Source: Xanthomonas vasicola (GTDB lineage Bacteria > Pseudomonadota > Gammaproteobacteria > Xanthomonadales > Xanthomonadaceae). Taken from it: 58,672 nucleotides of DNA. This document shows positions 47,399 through 58,500 of the stretch, piece by piece (position 1 is the stretch's first letter; the number at the start of each line of letters is the position of its first letter). Made by a program: the position numbers and the translations under genes. The DNA lies in assembly GCF_000772705.2 (NCBI RefSeq), contig NZ_JSBW02000014.1, forward strand, positions 1 through 58,672, given 5' to 3'. The notes under the pieces are model-generated. The model was not told the origin of the DNA and ran no database searches. It saw nothing but the letters and a program-made list of their open reading frames with translations.

Positions 47399-49543
47399 CT
47401 ATCGCTGCCCGCCAGCGCCGGCCGCCCAAAGCTGGGCCAGCAGCTTGGAGCCGATGGTCGCCCGGTGCACCTTGGCCTCGCTATTTCCCAGGGCGCGCAT
47501 CATCTCCTCCCAGCGTGCGCCCAGGTTGACTTCTTTCTCCGTCTTCAGGTGGACGGCGGCCAAGTCCTTATAGTGGAGCGCGCGCAGCCCGGCGGCGGTT
47601 ACCGGTTTTTCGGTATGTACGTGGACGAACCAGGGCCGCGGGATGTCTCCATTGGACTGCGGCATGTGGTCGATACGCACTTCGAACAGCGTGCCACGGT
47701 CGCCAATGTCGTCCTCCGAGCGAAGGCGGTTCGGCGCCGTGACGCGTGCCAGTCCATGCATCGCCAACAGGCGCTCCAGGTGTGGCGCACGTGGTTGCGG
47801 ATCGGTCTTGAGCGCATCGGCTTCGCGCCGTTCGAAATCGTGCTCGATCCTCTGGAGAAGACGCAACCGCGTGTCGAGGTGTTCGATGCGCCCGTCTCCT
47901 GCGCGGAGCTTGCTTTTGAGCTGCAGCAGGCGCTCACTCGATCCGAACCAGCCCTGCATGGAGGTCCTGGCAAAATCGAAGGCCGTCGCCGCGTCGTGCC
48001 TGGAGTCACTGATCAGGCGCTCTACGTCGGTGGTGTCCTTGCCAAGGCGCTTGGCGAGCGCGATGAAATCCCCCCCGATTTCTGCCACTGGCAACGACTC
48101 CAAGGCGATGCTTTTCAGTATCTCGTCGGCCTGCTTTTGCGCCGCGCTGCGCTCATCGATGACCTGCCGCACAGGCACTGCCGCCGAGCTGGAAGCATCA
48201 GGCGTGCGCTTGCGCGCCTTGCGTGACCTGCTCGATTTGCCTGTTGTCGTCGTGGTTTTCGGCACGCTTGGTGTGATCGATGACGGTGCTTGCTCGGGCG
48301 AAGCCGCTGCTGCGCCAATCAGCTGTCTGTCCTGGACGGCGAACTGGCACATATCAAGAAGCGCCTGGCGTTGGTCGGCAAGTGCCTGTGCAAGATCGAG
48401 CATCGTTGGCCATAGATGATCTCTGGCATGCCCCCCGTCTTCGATGAGCGCGGCGGCATCCATACACAGTTGCATCCCGGCTCGGCCGCGTATCTCGGCG
48501 TAATCGACAAGCACCTCCTTGTACATGGCCAGCATCTGCGGCGTCAGTGAGTGCTCGGTTGAGGACAGGCGTTCGATATGGACCTGGACCACTTGCTTGA
48601 GCGCTTCGCCCACCTCAGCGCGATGAAGGCTTTCGATTTCTTCAAGCTCCCACAGTGCGTCAAGCACCTGGGTTAGGCCGCAATCGCTGGCCTCCTCGGC
48701 AAGTCTCCTTGAATTTATTTCAACGAGCATCCCGCGGACGGTCTGCATCCGTTCATGGCACGCTCCCATCACCGCCCTGACGACCGGGAGATGGTCCTTG
48801 AGCGAGTCGCGTGGCTTCTGACCCGTCATCGGCGACTTGATGCGCTGGCAAACCTCCTCCATCGCTGCAAGCACATTCAGAAGATGCCCGCGTAACGCAA
48901 GCCATGGTTCCGGTTGTTGCAGACGGATGGCGTCAGCAGACAACAGCACCATCTCGACCCTTTGGGTCATCACATGGCCCAATTCGGTGGCCATTTTTTG
49001 ATAGATCATCTTATCGCATGCGTCGTAGTGCAGGGATGCGGCCACTGCGAAATGCAGCACCAGGAAATTCTCGTGTTCTGCGACGTTGTCGATCGGCATG
49101 CATTGTTGGATCTTCAGCTCGGCCAGCGCCTGCAAGGCTTGTCGAGCGGATTCGATAGCAGACTTTCCGGATTGGAGTCTTGCTTCCAGCGCTCTGATAT
49201 CCGCTGGTGCGTCACGTTCTCGTGCCAAGTCGTCGAAGCGTTTCAGCCTGGATGTGGCCTTGCGCAATACTTCGAAAAGATCTGCCCCTTCCGGAACTGA
49301 TGGCGCGGCAAAGAGCGCCGCCATGACGTCCTGTGCGTTGGTAGACGATGTCGCTGGAGGATTGGCTCTGGAGGCTCGGCCCGGTCTGCGCGGTCTGATG
49401 GCAAGCCCGCCGAGTTGCGCGGAGAGCGCCACGCTGTCGGCAGACGCGCTTGTGGTTGCTCCCGAGCCCGATGGTGTCGGTGCAGTTTGAATCAATTGCG
49501 CGGGATACGGTGCGGCCTGCTTGGTCGATTCAATTTTAGGCAC
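47399..49543 (-). CDS. xopP: XopP-family type III effector, copy C (first in transcript order)
   Basis: A 714-residue paralogue. Its N terminus is the most divergent (MPKIESTKQAAPYPAQLIQT), and its helical body differs most in about 100-330 (for example MPIDNVAEHENFLVLHFAVA). From about residue 350 it is nearly the same as A, with patches that match B (FDFARTSMQGWFGSS). The start is GTG at 49543 after GGAGGATGCACC. It is the copy nearest the PIP box at 49928-49952, so it would head an effector operon of three genes. No truncation is seen. Confidence 0.88.
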   Translation of the reverse strand: MPKIESTKQAAPYPAQLIQTAPTPSGSGATTSASADSVALSAQLGGLAIRPRRPGRASRANPPATSSTNAQDVMAALFAAPSVPEGADLFEVLRKATSRLKRFDDLARERDAPADIRALEARLQSGKSAIESARQALQALAELKIQQCMPIDNVAEHENFLVLHFAVAASLHYDACDKMIYQKMATELGHVMTQRVEMVLLSADAIRLQQPEPWLALRGHLLNVLAAMEEVCQRIKSPMTGQKPRDSLKDHLPVVRAVMGACHERMQTVRGMLVEINSRRLAEEASDCGLTQVLDALWELEEIESLHRAEVGEALKQVVQVHIERLSSTEHSLTPQMLAMYKEVLVDYAEIRGRAGMQLCMDAAALIEDGGHARDHLWPTMLDLAQALADQRQALLDMCQFAVQDRQLIGAAAASPEQAPSSITPSVPKTTTTTGKSSRSRKARKRTPDASSSAAVPVRQVIDERSAAQKQADEILKSIALESLPVAEIGGDFIALAKRLGKDTTDVERLISDSRHDAATAFDFARTSMQGWFGSSERLLQLKSKLRAGDGRIEHLDTRLRLLQRIEHDFERREADALKTDPQPRAPHLERLLAMHGLARVTAPNRLRSEDDIGDRGTLFEVRIDHMPQSNGDIPRPWFVHVHTEKPVTAAGLRALHYKDLAAVHLKTEKEVNLGARWEEMMRALGNSEAKVHRATIGSKLLAQLWAAGAGGQR

Positions 49544-50272
49544 GGTGCATCCTCCGATATTGCCATTCAATTTGCTCGCACACGACGTCCTGATGTCACC
49601 CAGTCCCGGAATGTGCGTGGAACGTGGTGGTGCAGTAAACCAGGCCTTGCGAGCCAGCAGCGACGCGTGTTGCCAATGCGTCGCGCAGTGATCGCGTTAC
49701 CTGTGCCATGGGGCTCGATCCGACTGCCTTCTCGTGCTGCATGTGGCGTGCCTGCGTCCCTCACTGCCGGCTCCGCCCGGCATGTTTTTGATCACGCAAT
49801 TCAGCAATGACGTGTGCAGCGAAATCCGTATTACCGTTTCAACGCAAGAAGCCCGACCCACTCATTTCGATGTGCGTGACATCGCTGCTTTAGTAAACCA
49901 CCGAATGCCGCGCTGTTGGCATGCCGCGCGAATGCGTGGTGACTGATACGAAGACGACCCGGCTGCGCACGCCGTTATTCAAGGACCAGACAAGGCTATC
50001 AAGGCATCCCCCAATCACTTGGACCTATCAAGACCCGTTACCACATCCGACCCCCTTTGGAGCGCGCTATGCACTTTGAGGTGAATGCGAAGCGACCTGT
50101 GGCGCGTCGAGACAAGGCGTGCGCTGCGGCCCAGGCTCGCCGCCTGGGCCAGTTGCACAACGCGGTATCGGCGCCCCACAGGGCACTTGTTTGAAAAACA
50201 CCTCATCAGGCAGTGCAAGAGATTCAGGCTCAACCCACGTCTTGCGCATGCACGTTGAGGTCGCCCCGAACT
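49544..50272. other. leader and intergenic region upstream of the xopP array
   Basis: About 730 bases between xopP copy C and the end of the PAS-AraC gene. It holds the PIP box (separate entry), a GC-rich inverted repeat (50128-50136 with 50142-50150, GGCCCAGGC, 5-base loop) that may end the regulator transcript, and only short frames with no coding character. Confidence 0.5.
49928..49952 (-). promoter_or_regulatory. PIP box (HrpX-binding site) upstream of the xopP array
   Basis: On the minus strand the sequence reads TTCGT, 15 bases, TTCGC, a perfect match to TTCGB-N15-TTCGB. About 30 bases downstream is TACTAA, close to the YANNNT -10 of HrpX promoters. It lies about 385 bases before the GTG of copy C and points toward it, with no gene in between. 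It is the only perfect pair I found in the region around the effectors. Function as an HrpX promoter is inference. Confidence 0.65.
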
Positions 50273-50998
50273 CTACACGGCCTCGGTTGAAAACTGCTGC
50301 GCATTCGCCAACGCACGATATTCGCGTGGCGTCATGCCCACTGCTTGCTTGAATTGCCGCGCAAAAGCGCTTTGATCGCTGAAACCGCAGGCATGGCCGA
50401 TTTCGGTCAGGCTCTTGTTTTCATGCAGTAGATGCATGGCCATCTGCAGGCGCAGCTTGGCCAGCACTTGTTGCGGCGTCAGTTGAAACACCTTGCGGAA
50501 CGAGCGTTGCAGCTTGGACATCGAAAACCCGGTGATCTCCACCAGAGCCTGCATGCGGACGTTCTGCGCGTAATTGGCGTTGAGATACGCCAGCGCTAGC
50601 CGCAGCTTTTCGTATTGCGATTCGTGGCCATCCTGCGGGCCCAGATCGCGCGAGATGCCGATGATGCCCTGCACCTTGCCGTTCACTAGCAACGGCCGCT
50701 TGCAGGTCAGGCACCAGCCGGGCTCACGGTTGGCGAACAAATGGAGCTCCAGCAGGTTGTCGATCACCTCGCCGGCCAGCACCTGCTCGTCCTGATTGGC
50801 GTAATTGGCACCCAGGCCACTGGGATAGACCTCGGCAACACGCTTGCCGATCAGTTCCTTGCGCGATTTCAGCCCCAGCCGCCGCAGCATGGTCTGGTTG
50901 ACGTGGGTGTAGCGGCCTTCGCGATCCTTGACGAAGAACAACACGTCCGGCACGGCATCGAACAACGCTTCCAGATCGGCAGGATCGATGCTCTTCAT
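50273..50998 (-). CDS. PAS-domain AraC-family transcription regulator
   Basis: A 241-residue regulator: N-terminal PAS/PAC domain (LEALFDAVPDVLFFVKDREG to GKVQGIIGISRDLG) and a C-terminal AraC helix-turn-helix pair (VEITGFSMSKLQRSFRKVF, then LTEIGHACGFSDQSAFARQF). PAS-AraC proteins sense a small ligand or redox state. The ATG at 50998 is chosen; a TTG two codons upstream is in the same frame. It is not an HrpX homologue by domain layout, and its targets are unknown. Confidence 0.9.
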   Translation of the reverse strand: MKSIDPADLEALFDAVPDVLFFVKDREGRYTHVNQTMLRRLGLKSRKELIGKRVAEVYPSGLGANYANQDEQVLAGEVIDNLLELHLFANREPGWCLTCKRPLLVNGKVQGIIGISRDLGPQDGHESQYEKLRLALAYLNANYAQNVRMQALVEITGFSMSKLQRSFRKVFQLTPQQVLAKLRLQMAMHLLHENKSLTEIGHACGFSDQSAFARQFKQAVGMTPREYRALANAQQFSTEAV

Positions 50999-51128
50999 GC
51001 GCAAGGGTTCATGCAGTGCAATGGGCTCGGGAGCGGGGAAGGCGCATCAAACGCGGCGCGTGATCGTAACAATCCGCCCCTGCCGCGCCATGATACGCCG
51101 CATGCGCGATCCGCCTGCGGCCGGGGAC

Positions 51129-51587
51129 TCAGCGCGAGGTGTTGCCTGCGTGCACTCCTGCCGATGCAGGCTTGGCATCTCCCGCCGCAGCGGTCGGGTT
51201 GCCGATGCGATCCAGTGGCACCTGTCGTGCACGCCAGCTCTGCACTACCGCCGCACCGGCCTGCGAGCCCACCTGCACGCGCAAGCGCGCACTGCCACCG
51301 GGCGCAATGAACTCAACGTCGCAGTCGCCAGCGGCCATGCAGCTATCGGCCGCGAGTGGATCCACCAGCTGCCAGCCCTGCTCCATCATCGCCTGCGCAA
51401 ACGCGCGATACCCCATGCTGGATGTCAGCGTGGCCGGCAATGGCACGCTCGCATCGTTGCCTTGCTCGGAAGACGCAACCGCCATCGGGGCGCGCGCAGG
51501 CGCAACGGCAGGCCGCGACGCGGCGCCCAGGGCGGGACTGCAGATCAGAGCGATTACCCACAATGCGGGGCGGAACGACGTGCGCAT
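51129..51587 (-). CDS. hypothetical secreted protein
   Basis: A 152-residue protein with a signal peptide (MRTSFRPALWVIALICSPAL, cleavage near GAA-S), an Ala/Pro-rich region, and a C-terminal part containing SMGYRAFAQAMMEQGWQLVD, two cysteines (CMAAGDC) and FIAPGGSARLRVQVGS. Unknown family. The ATG at 51587 is chosen for the signal peptide; upstream in-frame sequence belongs to the IS remnant. Confidence 0.65.
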   Translation of the reverse strand: MRTSFRPALWVIALICSPALGAASRPAVAPARAPMAVASSEQGNDASVPLPATLTSSMGYRAFAQAMMEQGWQLVDPLAADSCMAAGDCDVEFIAPGGSARLRVQVGSQAGAAVVQSWRARQVPLDRIGNPTAAAGDAKPASAGVHAGNTSR

Positions 51588-51639
51588 GCAAACGGTCCTT
51601 GCGGTCCTGGCAGGGAACTGGGAAGAGGAAGATGCGCTA

Positions 51640-52618
51640 GTTTGACATGCCTGTGATGCGCTGCGGCAATTGCATTTGGGATGCATTGGCCCGTGATCTG
51701 CACAGCGGCGTTGCAAGCGGTTCACGCCAAGCGTGCTCATCCATCGCACGGGATGGCATCGGATTGGTATAGACCTTGCGTCGGGCGCCAGGCTGCGGGT
51801 GATCCAGTCCTGCAGCGAGATGTTGTCCAAGCTGCGCACCGGCTCGATCACCACACAGCGTGGTGCGGGGGAAGGTGGCATCATCTGCACCGCCATCAGG
51901 AACGGCTGCCTGTTCTCCGATCCGCGTCAGGCCTTGCCGCCGTTGCGCTCGCCGCCAGGATAGGTATCGTCGATCTGCACGAAACTGGTCAGTTTGCGCA
52001 TGGCTTAGCACTCGGCCATGACCTGCATGATCTTGTGCTTCATCCGCAAGGCGCTTTTGTCGTTGATGCCCAGATGGCGCATCAGCTCCAGCGAGACCAT
52101 GTTGGTCTTGGTCGAGGTCAACAGCTGCAAGGCCAGCACCAGGTGCGCAGCGGCAGCTTGGTGCCTTGGAACATCGTGCCAGCGATCAGGCTGGTCTGGT
52201 GCCGACACGCACTGCACTGGTAGTAGATGATGCCGCCACGCTTGAAGCGCGAGCGCACTCGTCCGGCACAGCAAGGGCAGCGAAATCCCTGCAGCCACCG
52301 CCACTTGTAAAGTGCGCGATAGCACTTAGAGCAGCTAACAAAACTACTGCGCAGCCGCCAGGCGGGCGCGGCCGGTGCTCGGAATCCTCATGTACCACTC
52401 GTACACTCCGGTTCCTGTGCGCCGCCCGCACCCACCTGACGACTGCTCGCTACGTTTTGTTAGCCGCTCTTAGAGCGGCTAATAAAACACAGGAAGAAGT
52501 CGTGAGCAGATGATGGAGAATGCCAGCCAGAGCAACGCCAATTAGCCTCGGTGCTGTAGGACGCGAAGAACTCAGGCATCGACAATCTTGCCTGGAACTG
52601 CGCGGCATTGATGCTCAT
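51640..52618 (-). pseudogene. IS1595-family (ISXO2-like) transposase, split by a MITE and frameshifted
   Basis: The N-terminal piece (start ATG 52618, MSINAAQFQARLSMPEFFAS) and the main piece (52325 down: ALYKWRWLQGFRCPCC zinc-ribbon, ACRHQTSLIAGTMFQGTKLP, LTSTKTNMVSLELMRHLG, SFVQIDDTYPGGERNGGK) belong together but are separated by the MITE at 52329-52469 and about 65 extra bases. Further frame changes occur near 52150 and 51930. The element is dead. The left limit is approximate. Confidence 0.75.
52329..52469 (-). mobile_element. MITE copy 1 (141 bp) inside the IS1595 transposase
   Basis: A 141-base element with inverted ends (GAGCAGCTAACAAAA and, inverted, GAGCGGCTAACAAAA), flanked by TTA on both sides (52326-52328 and 52470-52472). 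It is the reverse-orientation match of the copy at 56413-56552. It encodes nothing. Right beside it, at 52473, another related end (GAGCGGCTAATAAAACAC) begins, so a second partial element or a nested insertion is present. A 3-base TNA target duplication fits IS5-family (IS1031-type) transposition, which is inference. Confidence 0.75.
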
Positions 52619-52785
52619 CACACCACCTCATTAGCTTCAGCTGACAGCAGCATCCACACAGCCCGACGCAGATCCTGCGACAGCCGGCTGAAGGCAAGGG
52701 CTAATCAGGCAGTTTATTGATTCGGGTTGATCTTAAAATTGATGCATGTTATAGATTAATTGCAGGTAAATCCAAGGAGACTAGG

Positions 52786-54012
52786 ATGAAATTTTGCGCA
52801 AAAATAGTATTTTTAAGCTTTTCTCTTGTTTCTCTTGTTTCTCTTAATTCGGCTGCTCAGTCCCGTGGCGTAAATGTAGAGAGTGACGAAGTCAAGGCTT
52901 ACGCAAGGAGCGCCATGGTAAGTCCTTCTGAGGCAGCAAGAAGAGTGAATCTTCAAGAAAGCTCCTCGAAAGATTTGGCAGCTTTAACGAGTCGTTATAA
53001 AGATCGTCTTGCAGGTGCCTATTGGGAGGATTCACCTGATTTCCGGTATGTTATCAGATTAAAAGGTAATAACCCGATTCCTCCAGTAAAGCTATCGACA
53101 AGGTTTGGCGATGTGCCTGTTGTAGTTAGAACCGGGGCTGGCAAGACTATGGAGGAAGTGCAGAAAATAATTAATGAGAACAAGGTGGCCATTGTCAAGA
53201 GTATACCCGGGCTACAGGGTTATTTTTATGATGAGAAAACAGGTGAGATTGTCTTGTATGTCTACGTTCCGGAGCCGGAAAAGGAAGGTATAAAGAAGGA
53301 GGTTTCTGCACTTGCAAGAGCGCTCGGGAATCCGGTCCGCATAGATTTCATGCCGGGGCCGATGCGGAATACAGCATACCTCCGGGGCGGCAACACACTT
53401 CAGGGTTCGAACGGCAACCAATGTACAACTGGCTTTATGGTTAGAGATGTTGCGACAAAAATGCCGGGAGTATTAACTGCTGGCCATTGCCCAAATACCA
53501 TGGTTTATTACAACTGGGTTCCTGCCGGACAACCTGGACAGGTAACTGCTATTCTGGACTTCAAAAAATAAATGTGGGATGCCAGTCATGACTTGCAGTG
53601 GCATAGTTTTCCAAGCATAGGTTATGAGGCATCATCGTCAATTACTGGATCGACCACTGATCCAGCTGGTATCGAGGCTATAATATTTTCAGGTACGGCC
53701 AGTGTGGGGCAGCGAATTTGTCATCGCGGGGTAAATACTGGGTTTTCTTGTGGAGTTGTATCGGCAACAAGTTTTGGCTTTTTGCCAGGGGCCTGTAATG
53801 GCCAGAATTGTGATAATTCTGCTTACATGGTCATGGTTGGAAAGGAGCTAGCTTGCTTCGGCGGTGACAGCGGCGGCCCAGTCTGGAGCTCATCTACCGC
53901 GTATGGGATTGTGACTGCTGCTGCATACGCCGGCGCTAATCCTGGGCAGTGCGGCTCACTTGTATATATGAGAATTGGGAAACTAATAGATGCTGGATTG
54001 CGTCTCTTCTGA
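52786..54012 (+). pseudogene. secreted S1-family (alpha-lytic/streptogrisin-like) serine protease, interrupted by an in-frame stop
   Basis: The ATG at 52786 (AAGGAGA upstream) opens a preproprotease: signal peptide (about 1-24), a propeptide of about 175 residues, then the catalytic domain with GVLTAGHCPN (His). An in-frame TAA at 53569-53571 interrupts it in an A-rich stretch; the frame continues at 53572 with SHDLQWHSF (catalytic Asp) and ACFGGDSGGPVWSS (Ser) to 54012. All three triad residues survive on the two sides, so a single change inactivates the gene. The whole gene is visibly AT-richer than its surroundings, a sign of transfer. Confidence 0.8.
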
Positions 54013-54104
54013 TATCGATGCGACATAAGATCTGCGTGAGTCGACATCCTCTAATACGATAGGCCGCTTCTCCCAGGTAAGGCCTCGCGTATTTACCTTG
54101 TGCA

Positions 54105-54135
54105 ACCGACACGCCGCGCCTGGCGGCGTGTCGGT
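54105..54135 (-). terminator. hairpin after the S9 peptidase gene
   Basis: A perfect 13-base-pair stem (ACCGACACGCCGC with GCGGCGTGTCGGT) and 5-base loop lies 7 bases after the stop of the minus-strand peptidase gene. No T-run follows, so efficiency is uncertain. Confidence 0.65.
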
Positions 54136-54141
54136 CGTCCG

Positions 54142-56262
<2,121 letters not shown>

Positions 56263-56412
56263 CGAGCTCTCCGGCAACGGCAAAACGTCGATGTTAGGCG
56301 TTGCTGCGGCGCACGCGCAAAGGCAGGAGGTCATGCGGCGCGACATCGCGCGTCACGCCGTCAATCGCTTGCCCATGCCGCATCCCTGCGACATGGGCGA
56401 CTGAGCGCTTTA

Positions 56413-56552
56413 GAGCGGCTAACAAAATGTAGCGAGCAGTCGTCAGGTAGGCGTGGACGGCGCGGAGTAACCGCGGTGTACGAGTGGTACATGCCGCACC
56501 GAGCACCGGCCGCGCCCGTCTGGCGGCTGCGCAGTAATTTTGTTAGTTGCTC
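56413..56552 (+). mobile_element. MITE copy 2 (140 bp) abutting the outer-membrane protein gene
   Basis: A 140-base element with ends GAGCGGCTAACAAAA and, inverted, GAGCAACTAACAAAA. It is flanked by TTA (56410-56412 and 56553-56555). It matches copy 1 in reverse orientation over its whole length. Its right-hand TTA is the TAA stop codon of the gene that ends at 56553. It encodes nothing; in RNA the inverted ends could form a stem. Confidence 0.75.
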
Positions 56553-57398
56553 TTAGAAGCGGTGCGACAGGCCTATGTAGACCTGCGTGTCGGGCGTGCG
56601 GTCGTTGAGGCCGAAATTGGCGCCCACATCCAGCTGCAACAGCGGGTTGAGCAGATACGACGCTGCGATATCGGCCGAGTATTGCTCGACGGTCTGCGCA
56701 GGATCGCGGTTGATCGAAGACCACAATTCCACCGCCATCGACAACTTCGGCGTGAGCGGATGCGCCAGATTGATCACGTTGACGATGGCGACATGCTTGC
56801 CGCTGCCATCGCTGTCGGCCAACCAATCCAGTTCCGGACCAAACGTCAGCGAGAAGCTGCTGGGCATCACGAAGTTGACCGGCAGCGCGAGGCCGCCTTC
56901 CCAGGTGTCGTTGCCCAGGCCGCTACGTGCGGTGGGTGCCTTGACGAACGGCAGCAACGCCACGCTGGCGGTGTCGCTCTCGTAGACGCGTGCCTTCATG
57001 CGCAGATACAGATCACCGCCGCCGCTCAGGCTGCTGCGTTCGCCGGTGGCGCGGTCGGTGGTCTTGACCTGCAGCTGCGGCGCCCAGTTGAGCTGCAGAT
57101 CGATACGGTCGCTGACGCCGTACTTGAGCGTGGGGCTGGTGAAGTACGAGGTTTCCGTGCGTGTGCCGGGCTGGCTGTCGCGCGTGTAATTGCCGATGTC
57201 GGTTTCCAGCTGCCAATCGCCAGCCGGCACGGTGCAGGTGGCATTGGACTTGGTCGGCCGATCAGTGCAGAGCGCCGCTTCGGTGGCGTCTTGGGCGTGC
57301 GCCTGAACTGCGAGGCTGCCCAGCGCTGCAGTGACGATGACGGCGAGCAACGATGCAGGTGTCTTGCGGAACGACGAACGCGAGGTGATGGTGGGCAT
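56553..57398 (-). CDS. outer-membrane beta-barrel protein of the MetA-pathway/phenol-degradation type
   Basis: A 281-residue protein with a signal peptide (cleavage near AHA-QD, about 35) and a beta-barrel of alternating segments typical of the Phenol_MetA_deg family (for example ETSYFTSPTLKYGVSDRIDL, then FGLNDRTPDTQVYIGL). It ends in Phe (GLSHRF), the usual outer-membrane assembly signal. Likely a porin-like transporter; substrate unknown. The ATG at 57398 fits the signal peptide. The stop codon is duplicated by the MITE insertion. Confidence 0.85.
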   Translation of the reverse strand: MPTITSRSSFRKTPASLLAVIVTAALGSLAVQAHAQDATEAALCTDRPTKSNATCTVPAGDWQLETDIGNYTRDSQPGTRTETSYFTSPTLKYGVSDRIDLQLNWAPQLQVKTTDRATGERSSLSGGGDLYLRMKARVYESDTASVALLPFVKAPTARSGLGNDTWEGGLALPVNFVMPSSFSLTFGPELDWLADSDGSGKHVAIVNVINLAHPLTPKLSMAVELWSSINRDPAQTVEQYSADIAASYLLNPLLQLDVGANFGLNDRTPDTQVYIGLSHRF

Positions 57399-57842
57399 TG
57401 CGGTGATTCCAGGGCAAAGCGCGGCACAGATCGCATGACCGTGCAGCGTTGAAGAGTGGGATGTGTGAGGCGTTACTACGCGCGGTATGGCGGCGCTGCG
57501 TCTTGGTCGGCGGTGCCGCAACTGCCTTTTTCAGGGCGGCGTCAGTGCGGTCGCTGTGCGTTGCGTACGCCCACTGCAGAGAAGTGCGCAGGCTTGCACT
57601 GCCAGACACCTGCCTGCCTTTGCGGCGTCACGCAGCGCGTGAGCGCGCCATGGCCTACAGCGTGGTTGGGATCAGGATCAGTCCAGGCATGCAGCACTCA
57701 TGGCGCACCGTTCGTGCGGTAGACGGCACGATAAGCAGGATCGGCATAAAGTCGCTATGCACGGCAGCTGCGCAGGGCGTAAAGCCGGCGCAAATGTTGA
57801 AAGCCGATGACTGGTAGCTGCGTATTTCTAAGGTCACACAGG
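57399..57842. other. intergenic region without supported genes
   Basis: About 440 bases. A plus-strand frame at 57449-57817 is Cys/Arg/Ala-rich with no Shine-Dalgarno and lies over the promoter region of the outer-membrane gene; I do not accept it. No repeats or hairpins stand out. Confidence 0.45.
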
Positions 57843-58106
57843 TCAGCTAGCCGGTGACTGCGCGTGAATCCATCCCATCACTGATGGATCAAGCCTCGCA
57901 TGCAGCAATGCGCGGCTTGGCGATGGCTCATGCACCCTGCATGCGCCATCCAACACCTGAGTTAGGCAGCTATGCGAGATCCCGCAAGAATTGACGAAAT
58001 GCTGGAGTTGCTCGGAGAGGTCTAGCGACTCGAACCAGGTCTGCGCCTTGGTGAACTGGTCCAAAATGCGGCTCGCTTTCTGGATCCCGATCTTATCGAC
58101 ATACAC
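57843..58106 (-). CDS. uncertain small hypothetical protein or gene fragment
   Basis: An 87-residue frame starting with GTG. The first half (KIGIQKASRILDQFTKAQTW, then FESLDLSEQLQHFVNSCG) looks protein-like and helical, whereas the end (from about residue 60) does not. No ribosome site is clear. It may be the remains of a larger gene broken in this accessory region. No family recognised. Confidence 0.3.
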   Translation of the reverse strand: MYVDKIGIQKASRILDQFTKAQTWFESLDLSEQLQHFVNSCGISHSCLTQVLDGACRVHEPSPSRALLHARLDPSVMGWIHAQSPAS

Positions 58107-58327
58107 GCGATAGAAGATGGGGATCTAAGAAGGGATTGTAAGATACATTGAGATCAACAAGAGCCAGAGGCCTAGCGGCATTACTTATTAGCGGCCACGA
58201 GGCAAGACCACATCAATTCTCATCGGCTCCGTAGTGTCGTACGCTGCCTAGCAATTCATTCAAGCCGAACCCGATTCGCGGGTCGGCTTAGTTCAGGCGT
58301 TAGCTGATGATGGGGAGATCGTAGCTG

Positions 58328-58500
58328 ATGAAGATTAAAGCTGTAACGGTGAATCGCTTTCGAGGCTACTCCGAGCCGGTTATTGTCGGACTAGACGACC
58401 TGTCCGTGTTGGTAGGTCGAAACGACATTGGAAAATCGACGATTCTCGAGGCCCTGGATGTCTTCTTCAACGAAGGTAAGGGCTGCATCAAGGGATGGTC
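58328..58500 (+). pseudogene. OLD-family/AAA ATPase gene, cut after the Walker A region by an IS
   Basis: The N terminus MKIKAVTVNRFRGYSEPVIV, then LVGRNDIGKSTILEALDVFF with the Walker A loop GRNDIGKST, is typical of OLD-type ATP-dependent nucleases, which act in phage defence or DNA repair. After about residue 52 (NEGKG) the frame enters unrelated sequence belonging to an IS and stops at 58546. The rest of the gene, if present, lies beyond the window on the far side of the IS. The gene boundary is approximate. Confidence 0.65.

Noticed and set aside
57449..57817. 122-residue plus-strand frame
   Set aside because: Cys/Arg/Ala-rich composition, no ribosome site and no domain pattern.
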